Positions 10,041-17,484 of a DNA stretch of 64,000 nucleotides are shown piece after piece. Origin of the DNA: Vibrio cortegadensis. GTDB taxonomy: Bacteria; Pseudomonadota; Gammaproteobacteria; Enterobacterales; Vibrionaceae. A model generated the notes under the pieces. That model saw only the letters and a program-made list of their open reading frames with translations, searched no databases and was not told the DNA's origin. How positions within the stretch are numbered: position 1 is the stretch's first letter; each line of letters begins with the position of its first letter. Position numbers and translations under genes: made by a program. The DNA is taken from positions 992,001-1,056,000 of the forward strand of contig NZ_AP025473.1 in the NCBI RefSeq assembly GCF_024347395.1, read 5' to 3'.

Positions 10041-10691
10041 ATGGGCTTGTTAAGTAGTATTTGTAGTTGTGTAAGTGGTGCATGTAGCTTGGTTAGCAGT
10101 GCTGTATCTAATATTGGGCGGGGTATTGTAAGTGCAGCAACCAGTATTGCGAGCTTAGGAGTCAGTATTGCTGAAAAAGTTGCCGATGCGATTAAAGCTG
10201 TGGGTATCTCGTTAGGTATTATTCGTCCAGAAGATACAATGGAAGAATTAGGTGAACGGGCGATGCTGAGTGATAAAAAGCCAGAAGATTTCGACTCTAT
10301 CAATGAATATATTGACCATCTAAAAAACAATGTAACTTTTGATCAAGAGACATTTGATAGTCTTGACGAGAAAGAACTATTAGCTCGCTCTTCAATTGGT
10401 GCATCTATTACCTTGAAAGGGATTAATGAGAAATTAGATGCAACGGTAACACCTGCTTTTATGGCAACGGTGGCGTCTCAAGATCTTGAAGCGAACGAAA
10501 TCGTTGAAACAATAAAGATTTATAAAGAGAAAGAATTACAACTTGAAGACTATGAATTGTACCTGAACAACGAACTAACACTTGATGAGACGGACAAGCA
10601 TAGCGACGCTTTAGTTGAAGCCTATCAAAAGCTAGAGCCTGAGTTATCATTTGAGCAAATTGAAGATAAAGTAATGGGGCTGAGTAAGTAA
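10041..10691 (+). CDS. Small protein with hydrophobic N-terminus (paralogue B)
   Basis: This 216-residue protein is paralogous to 6372-7010 over residues 65-216 (for example MEELGERAMLSDKKPEDFD here against VDELGAKAMAADKKPEDFD there). Residues 1-60 are a different hydrophobic segment, rich in Ser, Gly, Ala, Val and Ile with three Cys in the first 15 residues. It looks like membrane-active or membrane-anchoring helices. It starts 2 bases after the ATPase gene and its stop overlaps the next start (TAATG), implying translational coupling. Conserved acidic bodies with divergent hydrophobic heads suggest two related subunits serving one ATPase. Function unknown. Confidence 0.7.
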   Translation: MGLLSSICSCVSGACSLVSSAVSNIGRGIVSAATSIASLGVSIAEKVADAIKAVGISLGIIRPEDTMEELGERAMLSDKKPEDFDSINEYIDHLKNNVTFDQETFDSLDEKELLARSSIGASITLKGINEKLDATVTPAFMATVASQDLEANEIVETIKIYKEKELQLEDYELYLNNELTLDETDKHSDALVEAYQKLEPELSFEQIEDKVMGLSK

Positions 10692-11179
10692 TGGCTGATT
10701 TTTGCATTCAAGTAAAAAATAACAAAGTGAAAACAGACCGTATTGTTGATGGTAATTTAGAAGTTATTCGTTTTTCTGGAGAAGTATGGATATCAGATAA
10801 TGATTATTGGGACAAATTTAAAACGAAAGTTGAATATTGTGAGAATGAGAAATTAGCATTCGTACTTATGTCAGATATCGATTCGTTTGAAATTGACTCA
10901 AGTATTTCCATATCGGATGTATTCACTAATAGTGAAAGGTCAATTAAATGGATAATTGACAGTTATAATTTCGCTCATTTACACATTACGCTATATCCAG
11001 ATGTTTTTGATGCTATCAACATAGGTTCAGGCAAGGGCAGTAAAGAGGATGCTATTAGCACGGAAAAGGAATTTCATGCAACGCAAGTAGAGCAACGAGC
11101 AAACCCGGATAACAACAGTTTACAAAATCATTACCGTAAAGTGACCAGAGGTTTTTCACGAGGTACTCACAGTGAATGA
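10691..11179 (+). CDS. Unknown protein in Hsp70/HerA operon
   Basis: This 162-residue protein has no family I recognise. The first 115 residues read as an alternating beta/alpha domain (IRFSGEVWISDNDYW, LAFVLMSDIDSF, HLHITLYPDVF). The last 45 residues are polar and probably disordered. It has no signal peptide or membrane helix. The start overlaps the preceding stop by one base, and its end overlaps the next gene by eight bases, so it is translated as part of the run. Its place between paralogue B and the GrpE-like protein suggests an accessory or adaptor subunit. Confidence 0.6.
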   Translation: MADFCIQVKNNKVKTDRIVDGNLEVIRFSGEVWISDNDYWDKFKTKVEYCENEKLAFVLMSDIDSFEIDSSISISDVFTNSERSIKWIIDSYNFAHLHITLYPDVFDAINIGSGKGSKEDAISTEKEFHATQVEQRANPDNNSLQNHYRKVTRGFSRGTHSE

Positions 11180-12128
11180 AGCACCGCATGATAACCAAAC
11201 CTTAAAGCAGGGTTTAATGATTTTACTAGATGATATTGATATTCGCAGAAAGTTGGATCAAATTTTCACTGAGTCACTTGATACGATCTCTACCGAAAAT
11301 CTTCAACGTGACGCTTTTGATAGTGTTGTCGAATCGCCTTCAACATGTTTTGGCCAAGATAATTCTGATATGTATGAAGAAAACTCGATCCAAATTGCTA
11401 ATAGTCAAGATAGCCAATTAATTGAACAAATTAAAGGTGAGAATCAGGAAATGAAAGCAGTGATTGAGAAGCTGAAGTCGTTGTTAGGCTTAAAAGAAGC
11501 TGCCTTAAATGAAAATAACCTTACTATTACCAAATTGAATCATGGTAAGAATGCGTTAGAGTCCGATCTCTCGAATTTGAAATCTGAGCTACATAAAAAA
11601 AATCAGACTTTATCTGACATTAATGAGCAACATCGAACCGTACAAGTTAAATTACGATCCTTGACAAATACGCATGAATATCAAGAGCAAAAAATTGCCT
11701 TCTATCGAGATTCGTTTGAAGAAGATCTACGTATAAAAGAGCTTTATGAAGATCTCTCTTTTCAAACTAAAAAATCCACCGAAGGCATATTTAAGGATAC
11801 AAGCATTCAAGGGTTAATTGCTTGTGGTATTCAAGAAAAGAACATTTCAAATTTTTGGGATTATGTTAAAAGTGAAGTGGTTAATGGTCACAATCCAGAT
11901 CAAGAACGTATCATTATCTTATTTGAGCTTCTTTTCAAACGCTTTCAACTTGCGTATCCAATGTTTGAGCGTCAAGCTGTTAAAGTAGCAGATAAATTCG
12001 ATACACAGAGCCATATAAAACACAATAGCAGTGTAAATATGAGTGGGAACATAAGAAATATTTTATTTTTTGGTTATATCAATATCAAATCAGGAAAAGT
12101 TATCAAACCATCCGTTGTGATCATTTAA
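11172..12128 (+). CDS. Coiled-coil protein with GrpE-like C-terminus
   Basis: This 318-residue protein starts at a GTG inside the end of the previous gene. Residues about 80-175 are a long charged coiled coil. A helical region follows, and the last 50 residues look like the GrpE beta-wing: an FD...H segment (KFDTQSHIKHNSS), then LFFGYINIKSGKVIKPSVVI. GrpE proteins show FDP..HEA and a GY...G..IRPA.V.V ending in the same order and spacing. GrpE dimers pair a long helix with this beta domain to release ADP from Hsp70. With an Hsp70-like ATPase in the same operon, a dedicated nucleotide exchange factor is the best reading. The match is by eye, and the rest of the protein is longer than in housekeeping GrpE. 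Confidence 0.6.
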   Translation: MNEAPHDNQTLKQGLMILLDDIDIRRKLDQIFTESLDTISTENLQRDAFDSVVESPSTCFGQDNSDMYEENSIQIANSQDSQLIEQIKGENQEMKAVIEKLKSLLGLKEAALNENNLTITKLNHGKNALESDLSNLKSELHKKNQTLSDINEQHRTVQVKLRSLTNTHEYQEQKIAFYRDSFEEDLRIKELYEDLSFQTKKSTEGIFKDTSIQGLIACGIQEKNISNFWDYVKSEVVNGHNPDQERIIILFELLFKRFQLAYPMFERQAVKVADKFDTQSHIKHNSSVNMSGNIRNILFFGYINIKSGKVIKPSVVII

Positions 12129-12144
12129 ATAGTATATCTTCCTT

Positions 12145-12178
12145 AAAAAAAGTGGCGTTAATTATACGCTACTTTTTT
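12145..12178. terminator. Rho-independent terminator after the Hsp70/HerA run
   Basis: Left arm AAAAAAAGTGGCGT (12145-12158) pairs with ACGCTACTTTTTT (12166-12178), allowing one G-T pair, with a short AT loop and a T run. It closes the unit that ends at 12128 and separates it from the next gene, which starts at 12249. Confidence 0.85.
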
Positions 12179-12248
12179 CTTCTTGCGGCACATTACGTCA
12201 TATCCCTGTTTATAGTGAGCTTAATAGCTTACAGGAGGGAAATATTCA

Positions 12249-13067
12249 ATGTTAAGCAAAATAGTCAGCGTTTTAGGTATCAATAGTATTGTTACGCACT
12301 TTGTTGATAAAGAATTCAAACAAACTGTTGATGAACCTAAGATCGGTAGCATTCTATACACTGGGTTATTGGGCGATGCTATGGAGCATTCAGGTATATA
12401 CATTGGTAATGGAAGAATTGTTGAACTTAATAGCCAAGGGTGTATTGCAGAGGTTTCACCCGAGGAGTTTACTAATGGTGGTACAGGCATCAATATTTAT
12501 GTTAGCTCTCAAGGTATACACCCTGTCGGTTCAACTTTAATTTCAGATCGAGCTATTCAATATAAAAATGACGTTGGCCAAAAAGACTATAACTTACTGT
12601 TTGATAATTGCCATATGTTTACTGCGGCATGTATGACATCAGAGTTAGATAATGCGTACTCTTTTTTATGGATGATAAAAAATCTTGCTGGCCAATCATT
12701 AGGTGCGAATAACTGGTTAGTTTGGCAGAAACCGGCCAAGACGCAGGCTGAAATCCCCCCGTCCCCACATTATACTCAGAATGACCTGCAAGATGCTCAG
12801 GCTAAATATAAGACACTTCGAGAACAATCGGATCATTTGTGGCACGAAATCAAAAACTTCAACAAGTTGATGAGGGAGCACGCAGAGAATGGCCCAACGA
12901 CTTGGTTTTATACGACAGATAATCGTTTAGATTGCTATCAGCGTCGAGCGCGAGAACTTGAAGAGATAAGTTATGTACACATGCAGAAGCATAAAGATTT
13001 GGTGGGTGACGAGATAAAAGCTGAACAAAAAGTACATGAAATTAAAGCGTTCTTGGGAGTTAACTAA
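12249..13067 (+). CDS. LRAT-like (permuted papain-fold) protein
   Basis: This 272-residue protein carries an LRAT/H-REV107-type domain at about residues 30-165. EHSGIYIGNGRIVEL holds the expected catalytic His47, and DNCHMFT holds Cys121 in the characteristic NC.(H)F motif. The family includes acyltransferases, phospholipases and cysteine peptidases. Residues 180-272 are a charged helical or coiled-coil tail. A strong ribosome site (AGGAGGG, just before 12241) precedes the ATG. The start is 120 bases past a terminator, so it likely has its own promoter. The ankyrin-repeat gene begins directly after its stop. Lipid modification or hydrolysis is plausible; bacteriophage defence or an effector role is inference. 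Confidence 0.7.
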   Translation: MLSKIVSVLGINSIVTHFVDKEFKQTVDEPKIGSILYTGLLGDAMEHSGIYIGNGRIVELNSQGCIAEVSPEEFTNGGTGINIYVSSQGIHPVGSTLISDRAIQYKNDVGQKDYNLLFDNCHMFTAACMTSELDNAYSFLWMIKNLAGQSLGANNWLVWQKPAKTQAEIPPSPHYTQNDLQDAQAKYKTLREQSDHLWHEIKNFNKLMREHAENGPTTWFYTTDNRLDCYQRRARELEEISYVHMQKHKDLVGDEIKAEQKVHEIKAFLGVN

Positions 13068-14180
13068 ATGACTAAGAATATTGAACAGCAAGTAAATCAA
13101 CACATTTGCTGTGGCGCTATAGCCGAACTTCAACTTATGGCAATAAATTGCGAAATTGAATTTAATATCGTCCTTCAAGTACTGAAAAATAAAAGGTATC
13201 GAGTTCTATATGAACAAGTGTTTAGTGATGAGTTTGTAGCGAAATTAGATAACACTCACTGGGCGGCATTATTGCTGCAATCTATTTATCATAAAGATCT
13301 GTGTCGATTTGATAGGCAGTTTGTATCTAAGAGATTTTTTATATTAAACAAACAGACGCAAACTAAGTTGGCTAGGTTGTGTTGCTTACGTTTTGGTTTT
13401 GCTAGGGAGCAGCTTCAGACTATGTTTAGACTTGGTGCTTCAGTTGATGACGCTATGCTTAATACGATTAAACCTAGTCATCCCAACTTTGATCTTGTAC
13501 TGGCTTATGCAGATCTTAACCTCGTATCAAGCTGGTTAAATGAACAGCTAAGAAAGGCCTTAAATAAACTGAAGCATCCTGCAAACTATAGTGCTCGCGC
13601 CAAGGTGAATTTGAACAAAGGTTATGGTTGGTGGTCAGATGATCCCAAGATGGTGTTAAGTGAGTTTCGAGTACTCTATCTACTGTATGGAGCCAAGGTG
13701 CCATTACATACCGCAGACTGGCTACTTTTGGCTGTCCTAACCGAAGATTACCTCCTGTTTAAGGGCTACTGCATGGGGTGTGATACTTTTACACAAAAGG
13801 CTTCAAACGGCATGTTACCACTGGTTGAAGCTGCTGGTAGGCATAACCATTATTGGGCAGTGAAAGAATTGTTGGAGCATGGAGCAGACCCAAATCAAAG
13901 AGATGGGAATGGCTTTTCTGCTCTTTTCGCAGCTCTAGCAAGAGAGGATTGTAGTGAGTCGATTATTTCATTGCTTTTAGAATATGGTGCTGATCCAAGT
14001 TATAGGGATTTTTCTCATTCAACACTTTTATGGTCATTGAAAAAAAACTTACCCATTCATATCCGTCAAAGGCTAGAAAAAGCAGGAGCACAAGAATACC
14101 CGGCTTATCGTCCGACGATTCAGTTCTGTGGTTATCAAAATTTAGAATTAACAAAAACCATACATGAATTATCTAAATAA
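13068..14180 (+). CDS. Ankyrin-repeat protein
   Basis: This 370-residue protein has at least two clear ankyrin repeats near residues 240-325. One is PLVEAAGRHNHYWAVKELLE followed by HGADPNQRDGNGFSALFAAL, and the next ends in LLLEYGADPSYRD. The N-terminal 230 residues are helical and may contain degenerate repeats. It has no signal peptide. It begins at the base after the stop of the LRAT-like gene, so the two are co-translated. Ankyrin proteins bind other proteins. A partner or inhibitor role for the LRAT-like enzyme is a reasonable inference from the zero-base spacing. Confidence 0.8.
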   Translation: MTKNIEQQVNQHICCGAIAELQLMAINCEIEFNIVLQVLKNKRYRVLYEQVFSDEFVAKLDNTHWAALLLQSIYHKDLCRFDRQFVSKRFFILNKQTQTKLARLCCLRFGFAREQLQTMFRLGASVDDAMLNTIKPSHPNFDLVLAYADLNLVSSWLNEQLRKALNKLKHPANYSARAKVNLNKGYGWWSDDPKMVLSEFRVLYLLYGAKVPLHTADWLLLAVLTEDYLLFKGYCMGCDTFTQKASNGMLPLVEAAGRHNHYWAVKELLEHGADPNQRDGNGFSALFAALAREDCSESIISLLLEYGADPSYRDFSHSTLLWSLKKNLPIHIRQRLEKAGAQEYPAYRPTIQFCGYQNLELTKTIHELSK

Positions 14181-14199
14181 TATCTATAAGGGAATTAAA

Positions 14200-15630
14200 A
14201 TGAATAAAAATAAACAAGTGCTTGTCGTTGTTTTGGCTCTAGCTTTATCTGCATGTGGAGGCGGTGGTGGGAGCTCCGCTGGAGGGAGTTCAGCTACTTT
14301 AAAAGGTAAAGCTATTGATGGATATATTAGTGGTGCAACAGTATATCTTGATCTTAATTTTAATAATGTAATGGATTTAAATGAACCTTATACGGTTACT
14401 CAAGATCAAGGTGACTTTGATTTAAACATTCCAGCAAGTTTTGCCGAGTGTGCACAATATGTTCCCGTAGTAGTGGAAGTGCCTGAGGGTGCCATTGATA
14501 TGGACTTCCCAAATACACCAATCGAAGATGCTTACTCGATGGTATTTCCACCCCAGTTTGCATTGAGTTCAGATCGAGACCTTCTCAATCTTACACCCTT
14601 GACTTCAGTTGTTTGGCAACAAGTTGAACAAGAGCTCCGTACCAAAGGTTCCGATGAGCTGAGTTGTAAATCTATTCTTAATGAGCAAGAGTTAAGAGAA
14701 GACATCGCGCAGCGTTTGGTTGAACAGGAAAGACGAGTGGCAAGCCGATATAATATAACGGTTGACGAGTTGTACGGGGACTATGTTGAATCAGAGAATG
14801 TTTCTCTTCATCAAATCGCACAAGACATAGTACCAGGCTTGCAAAAATCGTATGAAGAGACGAAAGAATTATTAACTACTAAGCCTAATGCAAGCCTTGC
14901 ATGGGTAGAGTACTTTTTAGGTAAATGGGATAGCTCTGGTAGTGCTTATGATGACAACTGGTATCGTTATGAATTTGTTCAAATTTCAAATGGGAACTTT
15001 AATTCTGAGACGTATGTGATGTCTGCAGACTTAGGCACTAAGCTAAACTTATTTGCTAAGCATAGCATGTCAACAGAGCAGCGGGATGGGGTGAATATTG
15101 AAAAAACGATTGGTTTGGAATTGGCGACCAATGGTTATAACTGTTCCGTAAGTGAGTGGCTAGAAACTATTCTTGAGCAGTCATCTGGGGTTCGCAATAC
15201 ATCGTACAAGAATGTTCTTGACTGGGCTGAATGCGAAAACTTAACGAATGGGCATTTGGTTCAAGCTTTAGTTACTAAAGATTATTTGGGGGCTGAGTTA
15301 ATTAGCTATACAGAGCATACTTTCAATGAAGGTAATAGAAGTGGATTTGAGCACTTAATTGGAGTGACAGACAGTATCACTCAAGATGACTTGGTTCCTG
15401 TTCGAAATACTATTAATACAGACTTCTACAGTGAAGAAGGGCACGGGGCGGATCACTGGTCGAGGACTAAAAATGAATTCAATGATGATGAACTCCTTCC
15501 TGCACAAGTTATGACATCGCACGAAAATAATGGGAAATGGGAGCGTTTAACGACCTATCATAATGGGACCCATAAAAAAGAGTGTGGACTTTCAGAAGCT
15601 GAATTGTCTGAGGTATTATGCGATAAGTAG
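14200..15630 (+). CDS. Predicted lipoprotein
   Basis: This 476-residue protein has a lipoprotein signal (LALALSACGGGGG, lipidated Cys near residue 20) followed by a Gly/Ser linker. After the linker comes a module (KGKAIDGYISGATVYLD) of the kind found at the start of many marine gammaproteobacterial lipoproteins. The remainder is not a family I can name. An in-frame ATG at 14164 would overlap the ankyrin gene and put 12 polar residues before the signal peptide, so the ATG at 14200 with its AAGGGA site is preferred. It lies 19 bases after the ankyrin gene, so it may be the last gene of that unit or an unrelated surface protein. Confidence 0.7.
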   Translation: MNKNKQVLVVVLALALSACGGGGGSSAGGSSATLKGKAIDGYISGATVYLDLNFNNVMDLNEPYTVTQDQGDFDLNIPASFAECAQYVPVVVEVPEGAIDMDFPNTPIEDAYSMVFPPQFALSSDRDLLNLTPLTSVVWQQVEQELRTKGSDELSCKSILNEQELREDIAQRLVEQERRVASRYNITVDELYGDYVESENVSLHQIAQDIVPGLQKSYEETKELLTTKPNASLAWVEYFLGKWDSSGSAYDDNWYRYEFVQISNGNFNSETYVMSADLGTKLNLFAKHSMSTEQRDGVNIEKTIGLELATNGYNCSVSEWLETILEQSSGVRNTSYKNVLDWAECENLTNGHLVQALVTKDYLGAELISYTEHTFNEGNRSGFEHLIGVTDSITQDDLVPVRNTINTDFYSEEGHGADHWSRTKNEFNDDELLPAQVMTSHENNGKWERLTTYHNGTHKKECGLSEAELSEVLCDK

Positions 15631-15699
15631 CATTCTATAACGCTTTAAATAAATGAAATTTGTGGTAATTTTAATCAGACTCTACGAATTACGCAACCA

Positions 15700-15760
15700 A
15701 GAACGCTTTCTAGTGCTAAGTGTTACTTTTTCTGAGTAGCATTAGAGATGCGTTCTCTTT
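15700..15760. terminator. Large imperfect hairpin between convergent genes
   Basis: AGAACGC (15700-15706) pairs with GCGTTCT (15750-15756), and TCTAGTGCTA (15709-15718) pairs with TAGCATTAGA (15737-15746), allowing one G-T pair. There is a small internal loop and an 18-base apical loop, and CTTT follows on the plus strand. Lying between two convergent genes, it is most simply a terminator. It also marks the right edge of the accessory block. Confidence 0.45.
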
Positions 15761-15791
15761 CAGTTTTAATTTATAGCTAAATTAAAAGTAA

Positions 15792-16562
15792 TTAGCCCGC
15801 TTCATTCGAATCTTGCTGTTTAATTACTTTGTGTCCATCTTCGGTGACACCTTTCTTCCAATAACTACTGATGTAAATGTTCTCTTTTGCCACTTTCTTT
15901 TCATTGCGGAAGTAATCACGTAGCTCTCGCATAGTATCAAACTCACAAGCAACCCAAACAGAGGCTGTTCCAGTTAACCATGGCAGTGATTTGATCTTGG
16001 GCGTGAGAGTGTCATTATTAACTAGCCAGATAACCTCTATGCCTTTTGGCGTATCAAGTGTTTGTATATCTGCGTGTTCAATGACTTTTATGACGGCATA
16101 TCCTTTAGCGTCATCAGGAAGAGTACGAAGTTTCGTTGATAAAGCAGGCAATGCTGTCATGTCGGCAACCGTGAAGAACCAGTCTGCATTTACGTTTAAA
16201 CTGCTAATACTTCCCGGTCCTGCAATATTGATGATATCGCCAGTTTTTGCATGCATTGCCCATCGAGCAGCGAAACCACAGCGACAATCATCAGTGGTAT
16301 GGCGTACAAAATCGACATCAATAGTACGTTGAAGCAGAGAAAAGTGCTTAATGGTGTAAGTACGCATCACAGGCCGTTCATTTTCTTTAATTCGTGATAA
16401 ATCTGTGTCTCCAGTTTGAGTAAAAATAAGTTTGATATAACTTCCTTCACAGTTATCTGGAAAATGTGCAAGTGATTCACCTTGTAGCGTAATTCTTTGC
16501 ATATTCGGTGATATTTGTACTGATTTAAGCACAGTGAGTAAACTTGGTGTCGGTTTTTTCAT
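15792..16562 (-). CDS. Siderophore-interacting protein (ferric-siderophore reductase family)
   Basis: This flavin-dependent reductase is of the ViuB/YqjH (SIP) family and releases iron from internalised ferric siderophores in the cytoplasm. The FAD-binding motif RTYTI, the glycine-rich GPGS segment and the C-terminal SSYWKKGVTEDGHK stretch are family hallmarks. The reading frame can start at 16589, but that ATG has no ribosome site and lies inside a Fur-box-like sequence. The ATG at 16562 follows AAAGGTAACT, so a 256-residue product is preferred. No siderophore synthesis or uptake genes lie next to it. ViuB-type is likely, but the exact substrate cannot be told. Confidence 0.88.
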   Translation of the reverse strand: MKKPTPSLLTVLKSVQISPNMQRITLQGESLAHFPDNCEGSYIKLIFTQTGDTDLSRIKENERPVMRTYTIKHFSLLQRTIDVDFVRHTTDDCRCGFAARWAMHAKTGDIINIAGPGSISSLNVNADWFFTVADMTALPALSTKLRTLPDDAKGYAVIKVIEHADIQTLDTPKGIEVIWLVNNDTLTPKIKSLPWLTGTASVWVACEFDTMRELRDYFRNEKKVAKENIYISSYWKKGVTEDGHKVIKQQDSNEAG

Positions 16563-16574
16563 AGTTACCTTTTG

Positions 16575-16593
16575 GATATTAGTTATCATTTCG
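16575..16593 (-). promoter_or_regulatory. Fur-box-like operator
   Basis: On the minus strand CGAAATGATAACTAATATC matches the 19-base Fur consensus at 13 positions. It sits just upstream of the preferred start of the siderophore-interacting reductase, so iron repression is expected. Confidence 0.55.
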
Positions 16594-17014
16594 ATTTAGG
16601 TTATCACTACAGCTTGCTAATTAATATCGTCTTTATATTAATTTACATACGGAAACGTCGTAGTACTCAGAGGTTCAGTCCTTTATATCTAAAGGTCAAA
16701 AAAACAAAGTCATAAAGGTGTGCAATTTTTCGTTAAAGGTTTAATTTTGTTATTTAAGGTAAATCCTAGTCGCTAACTCCAATGCTTGCCTTTTTTTGTA
16801 GTCATTGTGCTTGAAGTTGTTGCAAAATTTTAACCTTCCTTATTCGTTACTTTAAGTTAAGTATGTTTAATGCAGTTGAGTTCATATTGTTGGTTAAAAG
16901 TTGCAATTATAATTGACTATGAAGTAGGTAGGTGTTTATTATTTACCCTAAATAAGGGGCACTGCCTTTTAAATGGGTTTTGGTTATCTAATCCAGACAA
17001 ATGATGAGTATTAA
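16594..17014. other. Intergenic region between divergent genes
   Basis: This stretch of about 420 bases is AT-rich and non-coding. It must carry the promoters of the leftward siderophore reductase and the rightward small exported protein. Beyond the Fur-like box I see no ORF or stable RNA structure. Confidence 0.5.
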
Positions 17015-17320
17015 ATGAAGAAAATAGTTGTAGCACTTGCGCTTTTTGCTGTGTCGATGAATGCCAATGCAGGCAAGCCTGAGAAAGCGGGTAAAACGTT
17101 TGCGCAAATCACGGCATGTCACTTGGCGGGTAAGATTAACAAATCAGAGAAAGCGGAAGCTGACTTCGCGGTTATTGGTAAATATAAAGTAGCGACTCGC
17201 GGTGAGTGGTGGAAAAAACAGATGAAGAAAGCTCAGATGAAGGAGTTTAAGCGTCTCGATAACACCAACAAACTAGAGCTAGGCATTATGTGCGGCATCA
17301 TTGAAGATAAGTATCTTTAA
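17015..17320 (+). CDS. Small exported protein, unknown function
   Basis: This 101-residue protein has a Sec signal peptide ending in NANA|GKP (cleavage near residue 19). The mature part is about 80 residues, very Lys-rich, with two Cys (in TACHLAG and IMCGI) that could form a disulfide. It is monocistronic, followed by a terminator at 17338. I do not recognise the family. Confidence 0.75.
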   Translation: MKKIVVALALFAVSMNANAGKPEKAGKTFAQITACHLAGKINKSEKAEADFAVIGKYKVATRGEWWKKQMKKAQMKEFKRLDNTNKLELGIMCGIIEDKYL

Positions 17321-17337
17321 TATTTAACGTTTTATTG

Positions 17338-17364
17338 AAGGGAGATCTTATATCTCCCTTTTTG
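17338..17364 (+). terminator. Rho-independent terminator
   Basis: AAGGGAGAT (17338-17346) and ATCTCCCTT (17352-17360) form a perfect 9-bp stem with a 5-base loop followed by T residues, downstream of the small exported protein. Confidence 0.9.
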
Positions 17365-17484
17365 ATACATGTATGTCAGTTTTTGGCTTTTATTAATTCA
17401 AGGCCATAACCATTGCTAATTTCACCTTTTATAGACTTGTGTAAATGTAAACTGCATAGACATCAATACTGATTTGAGGCTTAT

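Noticed and set aside
9824..10330. 168-residue reading frame on the minus strand
   Set aside because: It spans the end of the ATPase gene and the start of paralogue B on the opposite strand, has no ribosome site, and the plus-strand genes are clearly real.
15700..15760. Integron attC site
   Set aside because: The hairpin has two stem segments but no R''/R' core sites (GTTRRRY / RYYYAAC), and there is no cassette array or integrase.
2082..15791. Complete mobile element with identifiable att sites or integrase
   Set aside because: The block looks accessory, but I found no integrase, transposase, tRNA end or matching terminal repeats in the window.
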